From Lithodes maja (Eukaryota > Arthropoda > Malacostraca > Decapoda > Lithodidae): DNA of 64,000 bases. The stretch is taken from contig JBAKBP010003172.1 in the NCBI GenBank assembly GCA_037953745.1, positions 82,501 through 146,500 of the forward strand, given 5' to 3'. Positions 53,791 through 64,000 of this stretch are shown in pieces (positions within the stretch are counted from its first letter, which is position 1; the number at the start of each line of letters is the position of its first letter). The position numbers and the translations under genes are program-made. Below the pieces are notes generated by a model. The model did not search any database. It was not told the DNA's origin and worked only from the letters and a program-made list of their open reading frames with translations.

Positions 53791-56124
53791 ATTGGCAATA
53801 AATTCCTGTTGACAATCATGGATGTGGCTACGAGATACCCGGACGCATACCCCATGAGAAACGGCTCGGCAAAGGCAGTTGTTAAAAACTTATTATTGTT
53901 CTGTTCCCGTTATGGATTCCCACGTGAGGTGCAGTCAGACCAGGGGAGCAATTTTACATCCAAATTGTTCAAGCAAACCCTTCAGTTGCACGGTATATGT
54001 TCTGTAGTGTCGTCAGCCTACCATCCCGAGAGTCAGGGAGTCTTGGAGCGGTGGCACTCGACCCTGAAGAGTATGCTACGCTGTTACTGTGCAGAACATG
54101 ACACTGATTGGGATTTGGGTCTGCCGTATGCTCTGTTCGCTGCACGTGAAGTCCCAGGAGAGAGCCTGGGGTTCAGTCCAAATCAACTAGTCTTTGGCCA
54201 TAATGTGAGAGGACCTTTAAGTATGGTGAAAGAGATCTGGGAGGGCGAAGAGAAGCCGGGGTCTGTACTTAAATATATCCTTGAGAGCCGGGAGAGACTT
54301 ATAGGTTGCATGGCAGCGGCAGGTAATAACTTGGTTAATGCACAGGCGGTCATGAAGCACCAGTATGACGCCAAGGTGAAGCTTCGGGAGTTTTCGGTGG
54401 GTCAGGAGGTAATGTTGCTTTTACCTTTGCCTGGACACCCCCTTTCTGCCAAGTTTATTGGGCCGTATGTGGTGGCTAAGAAACTGTCCGACCTTGATTA
54501 TCTCGTTGCAACACCTGACCGTAGAAAAAAACATCAGTTATGTCATGTTAACCTCATGAAAGAGTATGTGAGACGCCCCTCAGAGCCTCTCACTGTCCCT
54601 GTGCTGGCCTGCAGCGGCCAGGGTGGAGAAGGAGGTGGGGACAGTCATGCTGCTGAGGAGGATAGCTGGGACTGTGTCATTTCCGCGGAACAGTGGGCGG
54701 GGAATACTGAACAAGAGGCTAGGCAAGCTGTAAGTCACCTGCCTGAGCACCAGGGTGCTGCTGTCCTAGGCCTGTTCAGGTCATACCCCTCTGTTTTCGC
54801 CGAACACCCAGGTCTCACTACTCAGGTAACGCACGACGTGGACGTCGGTGATAATGTGCCCTTCAAGTCAGTGCCCTACCGTGTGCCCCCGGTGAAGTTG
54901 CCAGCTTTACGGGAGGAGTTAAAGTACATGGTTGAGAGAGGGATGATCACTGAAGGTTATGTGAAGTGGACATCACCCGTCACGTTGCAGCCAAAACCTG
55001 ACGGCAAGGTGCGGTTCTGCATAGATTTTCGTAGGCTAAATGGCTTGACCACTACCAACCCTTACCCTTTGCCTCGAGTTGACGACAGCGTGGACAAGAT
55101 AGGGAATGCAAAGTACCTTACTAAAATTGATCTTGTAAAAGGCTACTGGCAAGTACCCATGTCGGACCGAGCTAAGCAAGTTTGTGGTTTTGTGGTAGAT
55201 GGCAAGACCTACCAATGTAACGTAATGCCTTATGGGCTTAAGAACGCACCTGCCACGTTTCAGAACCTGATGAACGATATTTGTGACGAAATCCCTAACT
55301 GCACGGTCTACCTTGATGACGTGATAGTGTATGATGACAATTTTGAAAATCACCTAAGGCACTTAGAGACCCTGTTTGGGAAGTTGCACGATGCTGGGCT
55401 GGTGGTGAACCTGAGGAAGTGCGAGTTTGTAAAGGCTACTGTGCAGTATCTTGGCTTCGTGGTCGGGTTAGGCCGGGTGTGCCCCCCCCTGAGCAAGATA
55501 CAGGCTATCAATATGTTTCCCAGGCCCACCACTAAGCGCCAGGTCATGCGGTTCCTAGGTATGATAGGCTATTATAGGCGCTTCATCCGGGGATACTCTA
55601 CTGTCTTAGCACCGTTAACTGATCTACTGTCGAAGTCAGTGAAGTTCTGTTGGGCTGCGGAGTGTCAGAGGGCTTTCGACCTAGTCAAGCACCTGCTGTG
55701 TACACATCCGATTTTGAGAGCCCCAGACTTCTCCAGGAGTTTTCAGCTGGCGACTGATGCCAGCGGTGTGGGTGCCGGGGCAGTGTTACTGCAGACTGAT
55801 TCCGAGGGCTTGGAACACCCAGTGAGCTTCTTTTCTCGCAAGTTTAATTCGGCACAAAGGAATTACTCGACTATAGAGAAGGAGCTTCTTGCTATCGTTT
55901 TGTCGCTCAAACATTTCGAAGTTTATGTTCCAGCCTACGGCCCGGTAGTGACGATTTATACGGACCATCATCCCTTGAAATTCCTAAATCAGTTTCACAA
56001 TCGGAATATGCGGTTGACCAGGTGGTCCCTAATGCTCCAAGAGTATAATCTCAACATTCAGCATATTGCCGGGAGTGAGAACGTGATAGCAGATTGTCTA
56101 TCAAGGGTTGATGATCCAGGATAG
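53791..56124 (+). pseudogene. Element B rest of integrase, reverse transcriptase and RNase H
   Basis: Continues the same frame after the TAA. The first ATG is 53809. Integrase Asp (in SDQGSNF, residue 44 from that ATG) and Glu (residue 80) keep the 35-residue spacing. Reverse transcriptase has FCIDFRRLN, KIDLVKGYWQ and YLDD (Asp503-Asp504). RNase H has ATDASGVGAG, IEKELLAIV, YTDHHPL and a final ADCLSRVDD. All visible catalytic residues are intact. Ends at TAG 56122-56124. Confidence 0.9.
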
Positions 56125-56404
56125 TCGTGCACGGTGTGTGGGTTGAGCAGGAGTAAAATTAGGCTATCATAACGCCGTCCAAAAAGATTATAAAACAATA
56201 AAATAAACGAGAATTTTTTTTTTAGTTTTGTAAGTCTTTATTGTTGTAGCATGATGCATGCGATATTGTGTTTTATGTATAATTCACACTTCAGTTGTTG
56301 TGCACCTTTTGCAATTAGTGGCAGCTAAGGGTAGCAGGTCGGTTGGTTGCCTGTCAGATTTTGATAATGCTTCTAAGGTCGATTATCTAAAATCTTGGGG
56401 GGGC
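56125..56404 (+). other. Element B 3' leader and polypurine tract
   Basis: Noncoding; ends AAAATCTTGGGGGGGC. The G-run at 56397-56403 is the likely polypurine tract. Confidence 0.75.
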
Positions 56405-58221
56405 TGTGACGCACCCAGTGCGTGGCAACGCAACCTGATTGTACTCCTTGGTACTCCACTGTACCGCCCGTACCACTGTACCGTGCTGGCTACCGTCAGC
56501 AGCTATGTATATTGAGTGTGACAACTTATAACTATGTTCTTTGTATCTCTGCAAAGGTCTCGTCATGTGCTAACCAGTGGTGGGTTTTGTTTTAAGCCAT
56601 GTCGAGACCTTCCATTTAATATGTAGTATCAATAGAGAAGTTGATAGATAAGACAATGGGAGTTCAGAGAGAGAGAGTGAGTTAGTCTTCAGAGCGAGAG
56701 GGTAGCAACGCGCCACGCTGCCGGGGGGGTGGTTGCCAGACGTATGGACTGGTTGGCAGCCTTGCGCTTATAGCTAGGCGCGACAGGGTTGGTAGTCCAT
56801 TGCCGCCTGCCTACGCTGCCTGGGCTGCCCATGTTGTCGTACAGCACCTTGCCTGGAGGCTCGCTGTGTGTTCCATGATCAGGTTGCCTAGAACCTTTGA
56901 GATTCTAACATCCCTTGCCCTCTCTCCCAATTTCTCACGGTTACACTCTTTCTCTCTGACGACATTACTCTCATTTCATTCTTCTCTCTATTTAAATGCA
57001 TAACCTTCCCTTGAGGTCCTAAAGGAGTTTCAGCACTCACCTCTCGTATTACTCTTAGGACAAGCATATATTTACATGTATTAGATTTAAGGGGTTAATG
57101 TGAACAGCGATCTTCTTGATGAGGATAGTTGGTGAACGTTCTACATGTTCACGAGTTATATGCCCCGCTCATCATCCAATTTGTGACTAGACTGGTGCCA
57201 TGTGTAAGAGCCCGACCATGCCCAGGAGTTGTCTGTAGAGGGGCGAGGACTTAGCCTTGATTTGCATACCGAGCCAGGAGCGAGTGTAGTACCAGAGACT
57301 ACAGCTCGCTCGTAGTGCCGGTATAGTAGAGTAACGTAATTTATCTGTCCTTGTGTTCTCTACAGTCTTTTCCTGGGTTCTCGCTTTCGGTGCTGGGACT
57401 CGTTGTTCCTGTGATTTGGCCTGCTAGCTAGAACACATGGGGATGATGAGTGGGATATATCTTTATTTTACTATGCATTGCAGCTCTCTTTAAGTATATG
57501 TATGTAACACTTTACAATACACATTACTCACACACAAGACAACACTATTAATACTTTCATGTATCAATTAACTGCACTGTCGTTTTGCTGCTGTGTCCGG
57601 AGTTCTATTGCGTAGGGCGCATACGGACTCAGAGGGGAGACAGAGTGAGAGAAGCGAAGTAGCCTATGCGGTAGTAGGCTACCGGCGCAGTACTGTTGCC
57701 TGCAACCTTTTAGTTATTCCAAGTATAGATTCATTATTATAATAAGTGACTACTATTTATGTTCCTTCCATGTGTATTATTAGGTATCTACTGGATCATG
57801 AACATCTTGTATGCTACATGCTAGTGCATGTTAGTAGGGGACAGTTATTCTAGTGCACGCGCTTTCAAGTAGGCGTGTACATTTGTCATTTAGCATTTCA
57901 CTGTCATACCTTTAGCCTGCTTCTATTCTACATTATTAGAGGCTTAATATTAACGTAGTTTCTTGAGTATTGCATTTCTTTAGTAATAACGTAACCTATA
58001 AATGTCTGAGGGAGTTTAGCCTCATAGCCTACCCCTGTTGTACACTTTCGCCGAGTTAAGGTACCTCGTTACCATAGACGATAACTCTGTAGGGCGTTGG
58101 TGCTTTTGTTGTCTGGAGCATATAGTATTTGGGACTGGAATCGAGCGTGTCGTTGTCACATAAGCCATTTCTGTCCTACGATCAAGAATCCCGAATATGT
58201 ATTGCCGATCCAGCCGTAACA
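56405..58221 (+). repeat. Element B 3' LTR
   Basis: 1,817 bp, near-identical to the 5' LTR; followed by GCAG. Confidence 0.95.
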
Positions 58222-58225
58222 GCAG

Positions 58226-58640
58226 ACACGTGAATGATGACAGTACTGCACAATAATATACAGCATACCAACGGAATCTGTTCATGCAATACCACCATGC
58301 ATTATGTAAAGTTCATAAACAAATAACATAACAAAGAAAAGTGATTATCGTGCTTCAGTTGATAATGTGTTTATGGTTCTGTTGTAATTTGATTGGCTCT
58401 TGAATTATGCCAGGTTTCCCCCATCACCGCCTCGCAGCCAATTCCAATCCAATGTCTCCTTCACTTCAAGTCATATTAAAGGCGCTCCAGATAACATCAT
58501 TATTACATCCTTCAGATCCTCTTAACTACATTAATGGGATAGCCGGGGATATATGGGCGCTGCAGGTAACCCCATCAACAAATACAATAACAGTGACAAC
58601 AAAATATGAGAAGAACATTGATAACAGGAGCTCCATCAAT
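58226..58640. other. Spacer between element B and I-like LINE
   Basis: No gene recognised; about 415 bp of anonymous sequence. Confidence 0.45.
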
Positions 58641-61600
58641 AACATAACATAACATTAATAAATTTGTAGCACCAGGCAACAAAGGCCATATGTCACTAAA
58701 GCAGGAAACGGATAGAGTTAGAAGGAAAGGAAGTTAAATATCGTTAAGGAGTCTGAGAGAGGAAAGGAAAGCCATTACGTGGTCAACGGAAAAGAAAGGG
58801 GACTCGAGAGGAGATCGGCAAGACAAGGACGACGACCAAGGGAAAATAGAAAGGGAAAAGAACGGCGACGGGCCGAAGAAAAGAGAGGACAGTCAAGGAA
58901 AATGTGAGAAATAGAAACCTGAACACCACACCGGGAGCAAAGAGGTGGAGGCGAGCGGGACATGAGGAAGGAGTGGGTAAGTCTGGTATGGCCTAGCCGA
59001 AGCCGGGCCAACGCAGTCTCCCAACGGCGAAAACGGTGAGAGGGGTCAGCCCAGGCAGAAACGGAGGCCTTAACAGTGCGGAGCTTATTAGAGGAATGAG
59101 AAGACCACATTGTTTGCCAGCGAGACAGGAGGAAGGCAGAGATAGCTGGATAATAGTCAGAGGCGGGAATAGAGAGAGAAGTTGATCGGACCGCCGCAGC
59201 GTCGCGAGCGAGAACATCAACCTGCTCATTTCCACGGACACCAACATGGCTAGGCACCCAACAAAATTGGACAACCTTTTTCCGAGCAGAGAAACTGACA
59301 AGCCAATCGTGGATGGCAAGAACCAACGGATGGACAGCAGGGAAAGACTGCAAGAGAAGAAGGGCACTGTAATAGTCAGAAAAAATAGTAAAGGAGGAAG
59401 AAGGAAAGAAGCACATGAGACGGACGGCAAAGAAGATAGCGTAAAGTTCGGCAGTCAGAACACCAGCTGGAGAAGGGAGAGAATACTGATAAGAACGAGA
59501 AGGAAAAAGGATGGCAAATCCGACGCCAGAAGACGAACGGGAGCCATCAGTGTAAACCGGGGTAGAAGAAGAATGCTGTGTAAGGTGTACAAGGAAACGA
59601 GAACAAAGAACTGAGGGCGGGGTAGAGGACTTAGAACAAGGAAAAATAGAGGGACACAAGGAAATACGAGGAAGGAGCCAAGGAGGACACTTACTGAGCC
59701 GGAGCAGAAGAACATGGAAGGGGGAAAACGAAGAATGAGAAAGTAAGGAATCCATACGAGAAAGGAAAGGGGGCCGAAGGCGAGAATGAGACGGAACAGG
59801 AACAGTAGGAAGAAGAGAGGTCTGCAAGGAAGGAAACTGAAGCGACCGGGCGTAGTACCGGAGAGAGAGAAGGGCCCGACGTCGGTACAAAGAAGGGACG
59901 CCGGATTCAGCATAGAGGCTTTCAACAGGGGAAGAGCGAAAAGCACCCAAGGCAAGACGTAAACCGAAATGGTGAACAGAGTCAAGTTTATGGAGGACTG
60001 CGTCGGAGGCTGATGAGTAAACCTGACAACCATAATCGAGTTTAGAAAGAACAAGGTCAACGTGAAGGCGAAGAAGGAGAGCACGGTCCGCACCCAAAGT
60101 GAGGTGGGACAGGGTCTGGAGGAGACGAAGACGGTGCAAAGCAGCAACCTTAACAGAGGAAACATGAGCCGCCCAGTTAAGACGGGAATCAAAGACAAGA
60201 CCCAAGAAAGTAGTCGAAGAGCGATAACGTAAAACGGAACCATACAGTTCAAGGGAAGGACGCGGGATAACGTGGCGACGAGTGAAAGACATAGCACAAG
60301 ATTTAGTCGTAGAAAAACGAAACCTGTGAGCAGTGGCCCATGACGAGGCAGCCACAATCGCTGATTGGATAAGGGAGCGCAACGCAACAATATCCGAACC
60401 AGCCGCATAGATCGCAAAGTCGTCGACATATAAGGAGGACCTGACCGTAGCCGGAAGGGAAGAGATAATGCTGTTAATGGCTATGAGAAAGAGGATAGTA
60501 CTTAAAACGGAACCCTGAGGTACACCTTCTATCTGAGGGAATAACCGAGAAAACGAGGAATTCACCCGGACACGAAAAGAACGAGAAGAAAGGAAATTAC
60601 GGATAAAGACGCCCATATTACCACAGACATGAAAAGAACGGAGTTGGCTTAAAATATGATGTTTCCACGCGGAGTCGTACGCCTTCTCGAGATCGAAGAA
60701 AACAGCAAGAACTGACTCATGGCGAGCAAAAGCAGACCGAACGTAGGTCTCCAAACTAAGTAAAGGGTCGATAGCGGACCGAGCACGCCGAAAACCAAAC
60801 TGGGTCGAAGACAAAAGCTGACGTGACTCGAGAAGCCACATCAGGCGGACATTAACCATCCGTTCAAACAGCTTGCATAAACAACTCGTCAAGACAATAG
60901 GGCGATAGTCTTGGGGCGAGAAACCCGACTTTCCAGGCTTAAGAAAAGGAATAGTAAGAGCAGAACTCCATGCAGGAGGGAAAACACCAGACGACCAAAC
61001 CTTATTAAAAATAGCCAATAAAAATACCAAAGCCTCAGTGGAAAGATGCTTAAGCATTAAATTATGGACGCCATCAAGACCCTCAGAAGTAGCCTTACAG
61101 GCACGAAGAGCGGAGAGCAACTGACGGGAAGAAAACGGGGCGTTGTATGACTCTGCCGAAGACAGAGTGAAAACAACTGGAGAAGTCTCTGCGACGGCTT
61201 TAAGTGAATGAAATTCCGGGGGGAGATGAGAGCCACTACTGACCAAGCTAAAGTAAAGACCCAAACGATCGGCGACTGCCTCTGAGTCAGCAACAGACTC
61301 CCCATCAACATGAAGCACAGGAGAATGAGGAGGTAAATGCTTGCCAGAAATCTTGCGAATGCGCTTCCAGACGGACTGAACAGGAGTAAAGGACGTAATG
61401 GAGGAAACATAGGACACCCAACTCTGACGTTTAGCAGACCTGACTGTGCGACGGAGGAAGGCAGACGCCTGACGAAAAAGTATAATAGAACGACCATGAG
61501 CGGGAGTAAAACGTTTACGACGAAAGCTCTTCCAAGAAACCCGTTTGACGCGGAGAGCCTTGGAGCAGTTCGGGGACCACCAAGGAAAACATTTAGACAT

Positions 61601-62854
61601 AAAAGGACGGGAAGTCCGAGGAATAGAGACTAAGGCAGCACTCAAAACTGTGACTAGAAAAAAGGCTAGTAAATCATGTACAGATGAAAAATCAGACGGA
61701 GGTAAGGAAGGGATAGATAGTGAAGCAAAAGTAGACCAGTCCGCACGCTGGAAGCACCAACGAAGAGGACCAGGGACAGGAGAATAGGAGGTAGGAGAGA
61801 GCAGAACAGGGAAATGGTCGCTATAGAGAGAATCCTCCAAAACAGACCAATGAAAAAGAAGAGACAGGGAAGGGGAACACAAAGAAAGATCAAGACAAGA
61901 AAAAGAACGTGTTCTAGCATCAAAATGAGTCGGGGAACCAGTATTAAGGAGAAAGAGGTTATTACTAGTAATGAAAGACTCTAATGCACGGCCACGTGAG
62001 GTAATGACAGAATCACCCCACAGGGTGTGCCTACAATTATAATCATCAAGCAATGAAAACAGAGGAGGCAGCCGAGCTAAAAACATGGTAAAAGAGCCAA
62101 AATCGACGGGAACAGAAGGAGAAAAATAAAGAGAAACAACCGTAATCCATCGACCAAGAAAAACCCTAACAAAGGTGCAAGGGAGGGAAGTAGGGCAGGA
62201 AAACTCTTCATAAGGAACAGAGTGGTGAAGGAGAATACAAGTGTCGGAAAGAGAATGAGGAGAACTGATAAAACGGTAGCCGGGAACAGGAATCGGAGGA
62301 GAAAGAAGACAAGTTTCCTGGAGACAGACAACCTTAGGGGAATGGGAAGAGAGTAAAAAACGCAAATCGTCTCTCTGAAGAGAAAACTGCGAAGGTTCCA
62401 TTGCAAAATGAACATACTAAAAACACTAAAAAGAAAGTACGAGAAAATAAGCTGTAAAAGAGAGAATAAAAAACGATATATACAAACACATATCAGAGAG
62501 GCGGAACAAAAACACGCCGAACTAAAGAGGAACAAGGGAGGAAAAAGAAAAAAACAAAAAACAAAAAGAGAAGAAAGGAACGGAAAAATCGAAGAAAACA
62601 AAGAAAGGACGAAACAGAGAAAACATCAACAAAAGTAACACACAAGTAGGAAGAAAACAGATACACTATAGACAACACAGACACACAAAATACAGCAAAC
62701 AGCGGGAAAGACGCATACATACAAGAGGAAAGAAAGAGGGACAAAGAACAAGAAAAATAAGAACACACAGACTTATGGACAACGAAGAAAAGACTGATGA
62801 GGTTAACAGTGAGTAATAATGGAAGGAATGGGGGACGAGGAAGAACAAGGAGGG
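58641..62854 (-). mobile_element. I-like LINE
   Basis: Minus-strand non-LTR element. Its 3' end has a short UTR and a TTATG-type repeated tail (plus strand AACATAACATAACATT at 58641-58656). Its 5' side beyond ORF2 is a strongly pyrimidine-rich leader on the coding strand (62416-62850). No ORF1 is recognisable. The 5' limit is not known because an LTR begins at 62855. Confidence 0.7.
58775..62415 (-). pseudogene. I-like LINE ORF2: endonuclease, reverse transcriptase, RNase H
   Basis: A 1,208-codon frame runs from ATG 62401 to TAA 58775. The expected first motif ILQWNLRS lies in another frame from ATG 62415, so a small frameshift at about 62370-62395 separates the start from the rest. Endonuclease: LCLQET-like VVCLQETCLL, DDYNCRHTLWG and SDHFP. 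Reverse transcriptase: YRPIVLTSCLCKLFERM, TQFGFRRARSAIDPL, VFFDLEKAYDSAW, GVPQGSVLSTILF and YVDD (658-661). RNase H: YTDGS (Asp952), TAELYAI, a SDYYSAL Asp and WVPSHVGVRGNEQVD. A C-terminal CX2C...H...C cluster lies near 1155. RNase H after reverse transcriptase fits the I group. Apart from the start, the frame is intact. Confidence 0.82.
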
Positions 62855-64000
62855 TGTGACGCATGTCGAGTATGAGCATGCTGTACAGAACGCCCAGTCA
62901 GGCCCCACTCTCGCTAGGATCGTCAGGGCAGGAACTTTGGCTGTAGTCTGTGTAGAGTTTCCTAACTCAGTTTATGTGAACCGTTGTACTATAAGTATTA
63001 TCATTATGTATTTTGTTTTCTTCTAAGTCAACGAGTTCTATTTTATATCATTAGATATAAGTATTGTGTGTGGGACTTATATGTAATGATGAGAGGAGAG
63101 AGAGAGAGAGATATTACGTAACGGGGATCAGTGAGTGCGCCACGCGGGCCGGTAGGCCTAATTCCCTCCTCCCTCCTCCCTTCCTCCCTTTCAGCGCGTG
63201 GGAAGTTCTTTGTCGATCCCAGATTGAGAGAGAATATGACGTCATGATTGCCAGTGGGCGGTCCTTAAGTAGTTTGAGATATGCCGCTAGAGGGCCGAGT
63301 ATAAAAAGAGAGGTTCTTGCCACCATTTCTTCAGAACTCATCAGGCAAAGCGACTTCTCATATCCCTTGCAACTATCCATATTCTTCCGACTGATGTGAA
63401 CTTTCTCTACTCTCTGAACAGACTATCTTCTTCTCTTCTCGTCCCTGTTTAACCTCCATGACCCCTTTGGTGCAGATTTAGTCAGCCAAAGTATTATCGC
63501 TTGAGTTCTCACGAGATAAGTGCCTGTTAGATAGCCTATTTTTGGAAGGGTTAACTAGAATAGGATTGATTGATGTTTGGTGCACTCGTATATGCATTTC
63601 CCTGTGTGCGATTATTCATGTTCCTGTTTTCTGCTGGTTTAGGCAATGCTAGACTGGGATAGGGTTTCTGAGTTGTGATTTCCTATGAGTACTAGGTTGC
63701 GGTTGAACCAGTACAATTGCAACGGAGACGTGGAACGCCTAGGTGGTCTTTCTGACTGTGTACCGTGGGAGTTTAGCACTGTGTTGCGAGTGAGGGCTTT
63801 TGCCTGTGCCACCCAACACTGTGCTATCTCATTTGCTTGACTTTGAGAGGATCGCCAGGAGAGAACCAGATACTAGTGATCTGGATCTCTCAAGAGAGCA
63901 TCCCGTCAATTACCGTAATTTGGCCGCACAGTCTTAAGGACCTCGCTAGGCTACGAGCCGCTTGCTCAGCCATTGTCTCTTAACCTTAGATATCCCAGCT
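62855..64000 (+). repeat. Element A family LTR, third copy, truncated by window end
   Basis: Starts TGTGACGCATG at 62855 and follows the element A LTR for 1,146 of about 1,856 bp. It has more differences (for example an extra GA unit, an extra T near 63328 and TTTGGTGCAC for TTTGTGGCAC) than the element A pair have between themselves. It is either a solo LTR or the 5' LTR of another element running out of the window. Confidence 0.92.
63237..63308 (+). promoter_or_regulatory. Putative promoter in third element A family LTR
   Basis: CRE TGACGTCA (63237-63244) and TATAAAAAG (63300-63308) conserved at the same spacing as in the other two LTRs. Confidence 0.5.

Larger units (their letters stand above)
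48877..58221 (+). mobile_element. Element B: Gmr1-type Ty3/gypsy LTR retrotransposon
   Basis: A 9,345-bp element with 1,817-bp LTRs (48877-50693 and 56405-58221) that start TGTGACGCACC and end CGTAACA. GCAG flanks both sides (48873-48876, 58222-58225), a 4-bp target duplication. I noticed about four LTR differences. It has the same architecture and primer-binding site as element A but clearly diverged protein and LTR sequence, so it is a sister family and not a copy. One stop codon interrupts integrase. Confidence 0.92.

Noticed and set aside
1..64000. CRISPR array or prokaryotic operon structure
   Set aside because: No direct-repeat/spacer pattern and all content is eukaryotic transposable elements; tandem repeats present have no unique spacers.

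Overview
This 64-kb window looks like repeat-rich intergenic DNA from an invertebrate animal genome. I recognise no host protein gene, rRNA or intact tRNA. Nearly every protein-coding trace belongs to a transposable element: piggyBac-like DNA transposon, Jockey-, RTE- and I-like LINEs, BEL/Pao, Ty3/gypsy, DIRS-like and Penelope-like. That mix, with tRNA-derived SINE-like pieces, dense AT/GA/GATA microsatellites and very AT-rich spacers, suggests an arthropod, plausibly a decapod crustacean. The assignment is inference only.

Layout. 1-3996: decayed piggyBac-like transposon on the minus strand, with a tandem-repeat array in its 5' noncoding part and a TTAA terminus at 3996. 4000-8199: repeats, short TTAA-bounded elements and two copies of an unassigned dispersed repeat. 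8200-10303: Jockey-superfamily LINE pseudogene. 11074-15871: degenerate BEL/Pao element. 16233-19526: another piggyBac-like terminus, a LINE fragment split by a minisatellite, and a 330-bp TTAA MITE. 21138-21790: two more dispersed-repeat copies. 21895-28486: DIRS-like element with inverted terminal repeats and an internal complementary region, encoding only a broken gag. 28694-40005: two inverted-repeat arms surrounding a complete LTR retrotransposon (element A, 29594-39127).

40122-48872: SINE-like pieces, then a Penelope-like reverse transcriptase gene split by three later insertions, each with its own target-site duplication, then AT-rich sequence. 48873-58225: a second LTR retrotransposon (element B) of a related family. 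58641-62850: I-like LINE on the minus strand. 62855-64000: start of a third LTR of the element-A family, cut by the window edge.

Elements A and B are the most notable content. Their proteins are Ty3/gypsy-like, but the integrase lies before the reverse transcriptase and RNase H, which is the domain order of the Gmr1 clade. Both have LTRs of about 1.8 kb, 4-bp target-site duplications, the same 12-nt putative primer-binding site and near-identical LTR pairs, so both inserted recently. Element A has one uninterrupted gag-pol frame; element B has a single stop codon inside integrase. The DIRS-like element is the second notable object: its internal complementary region fuses copies of both outer ends, yet no polymerase or recombinase is recognisable.
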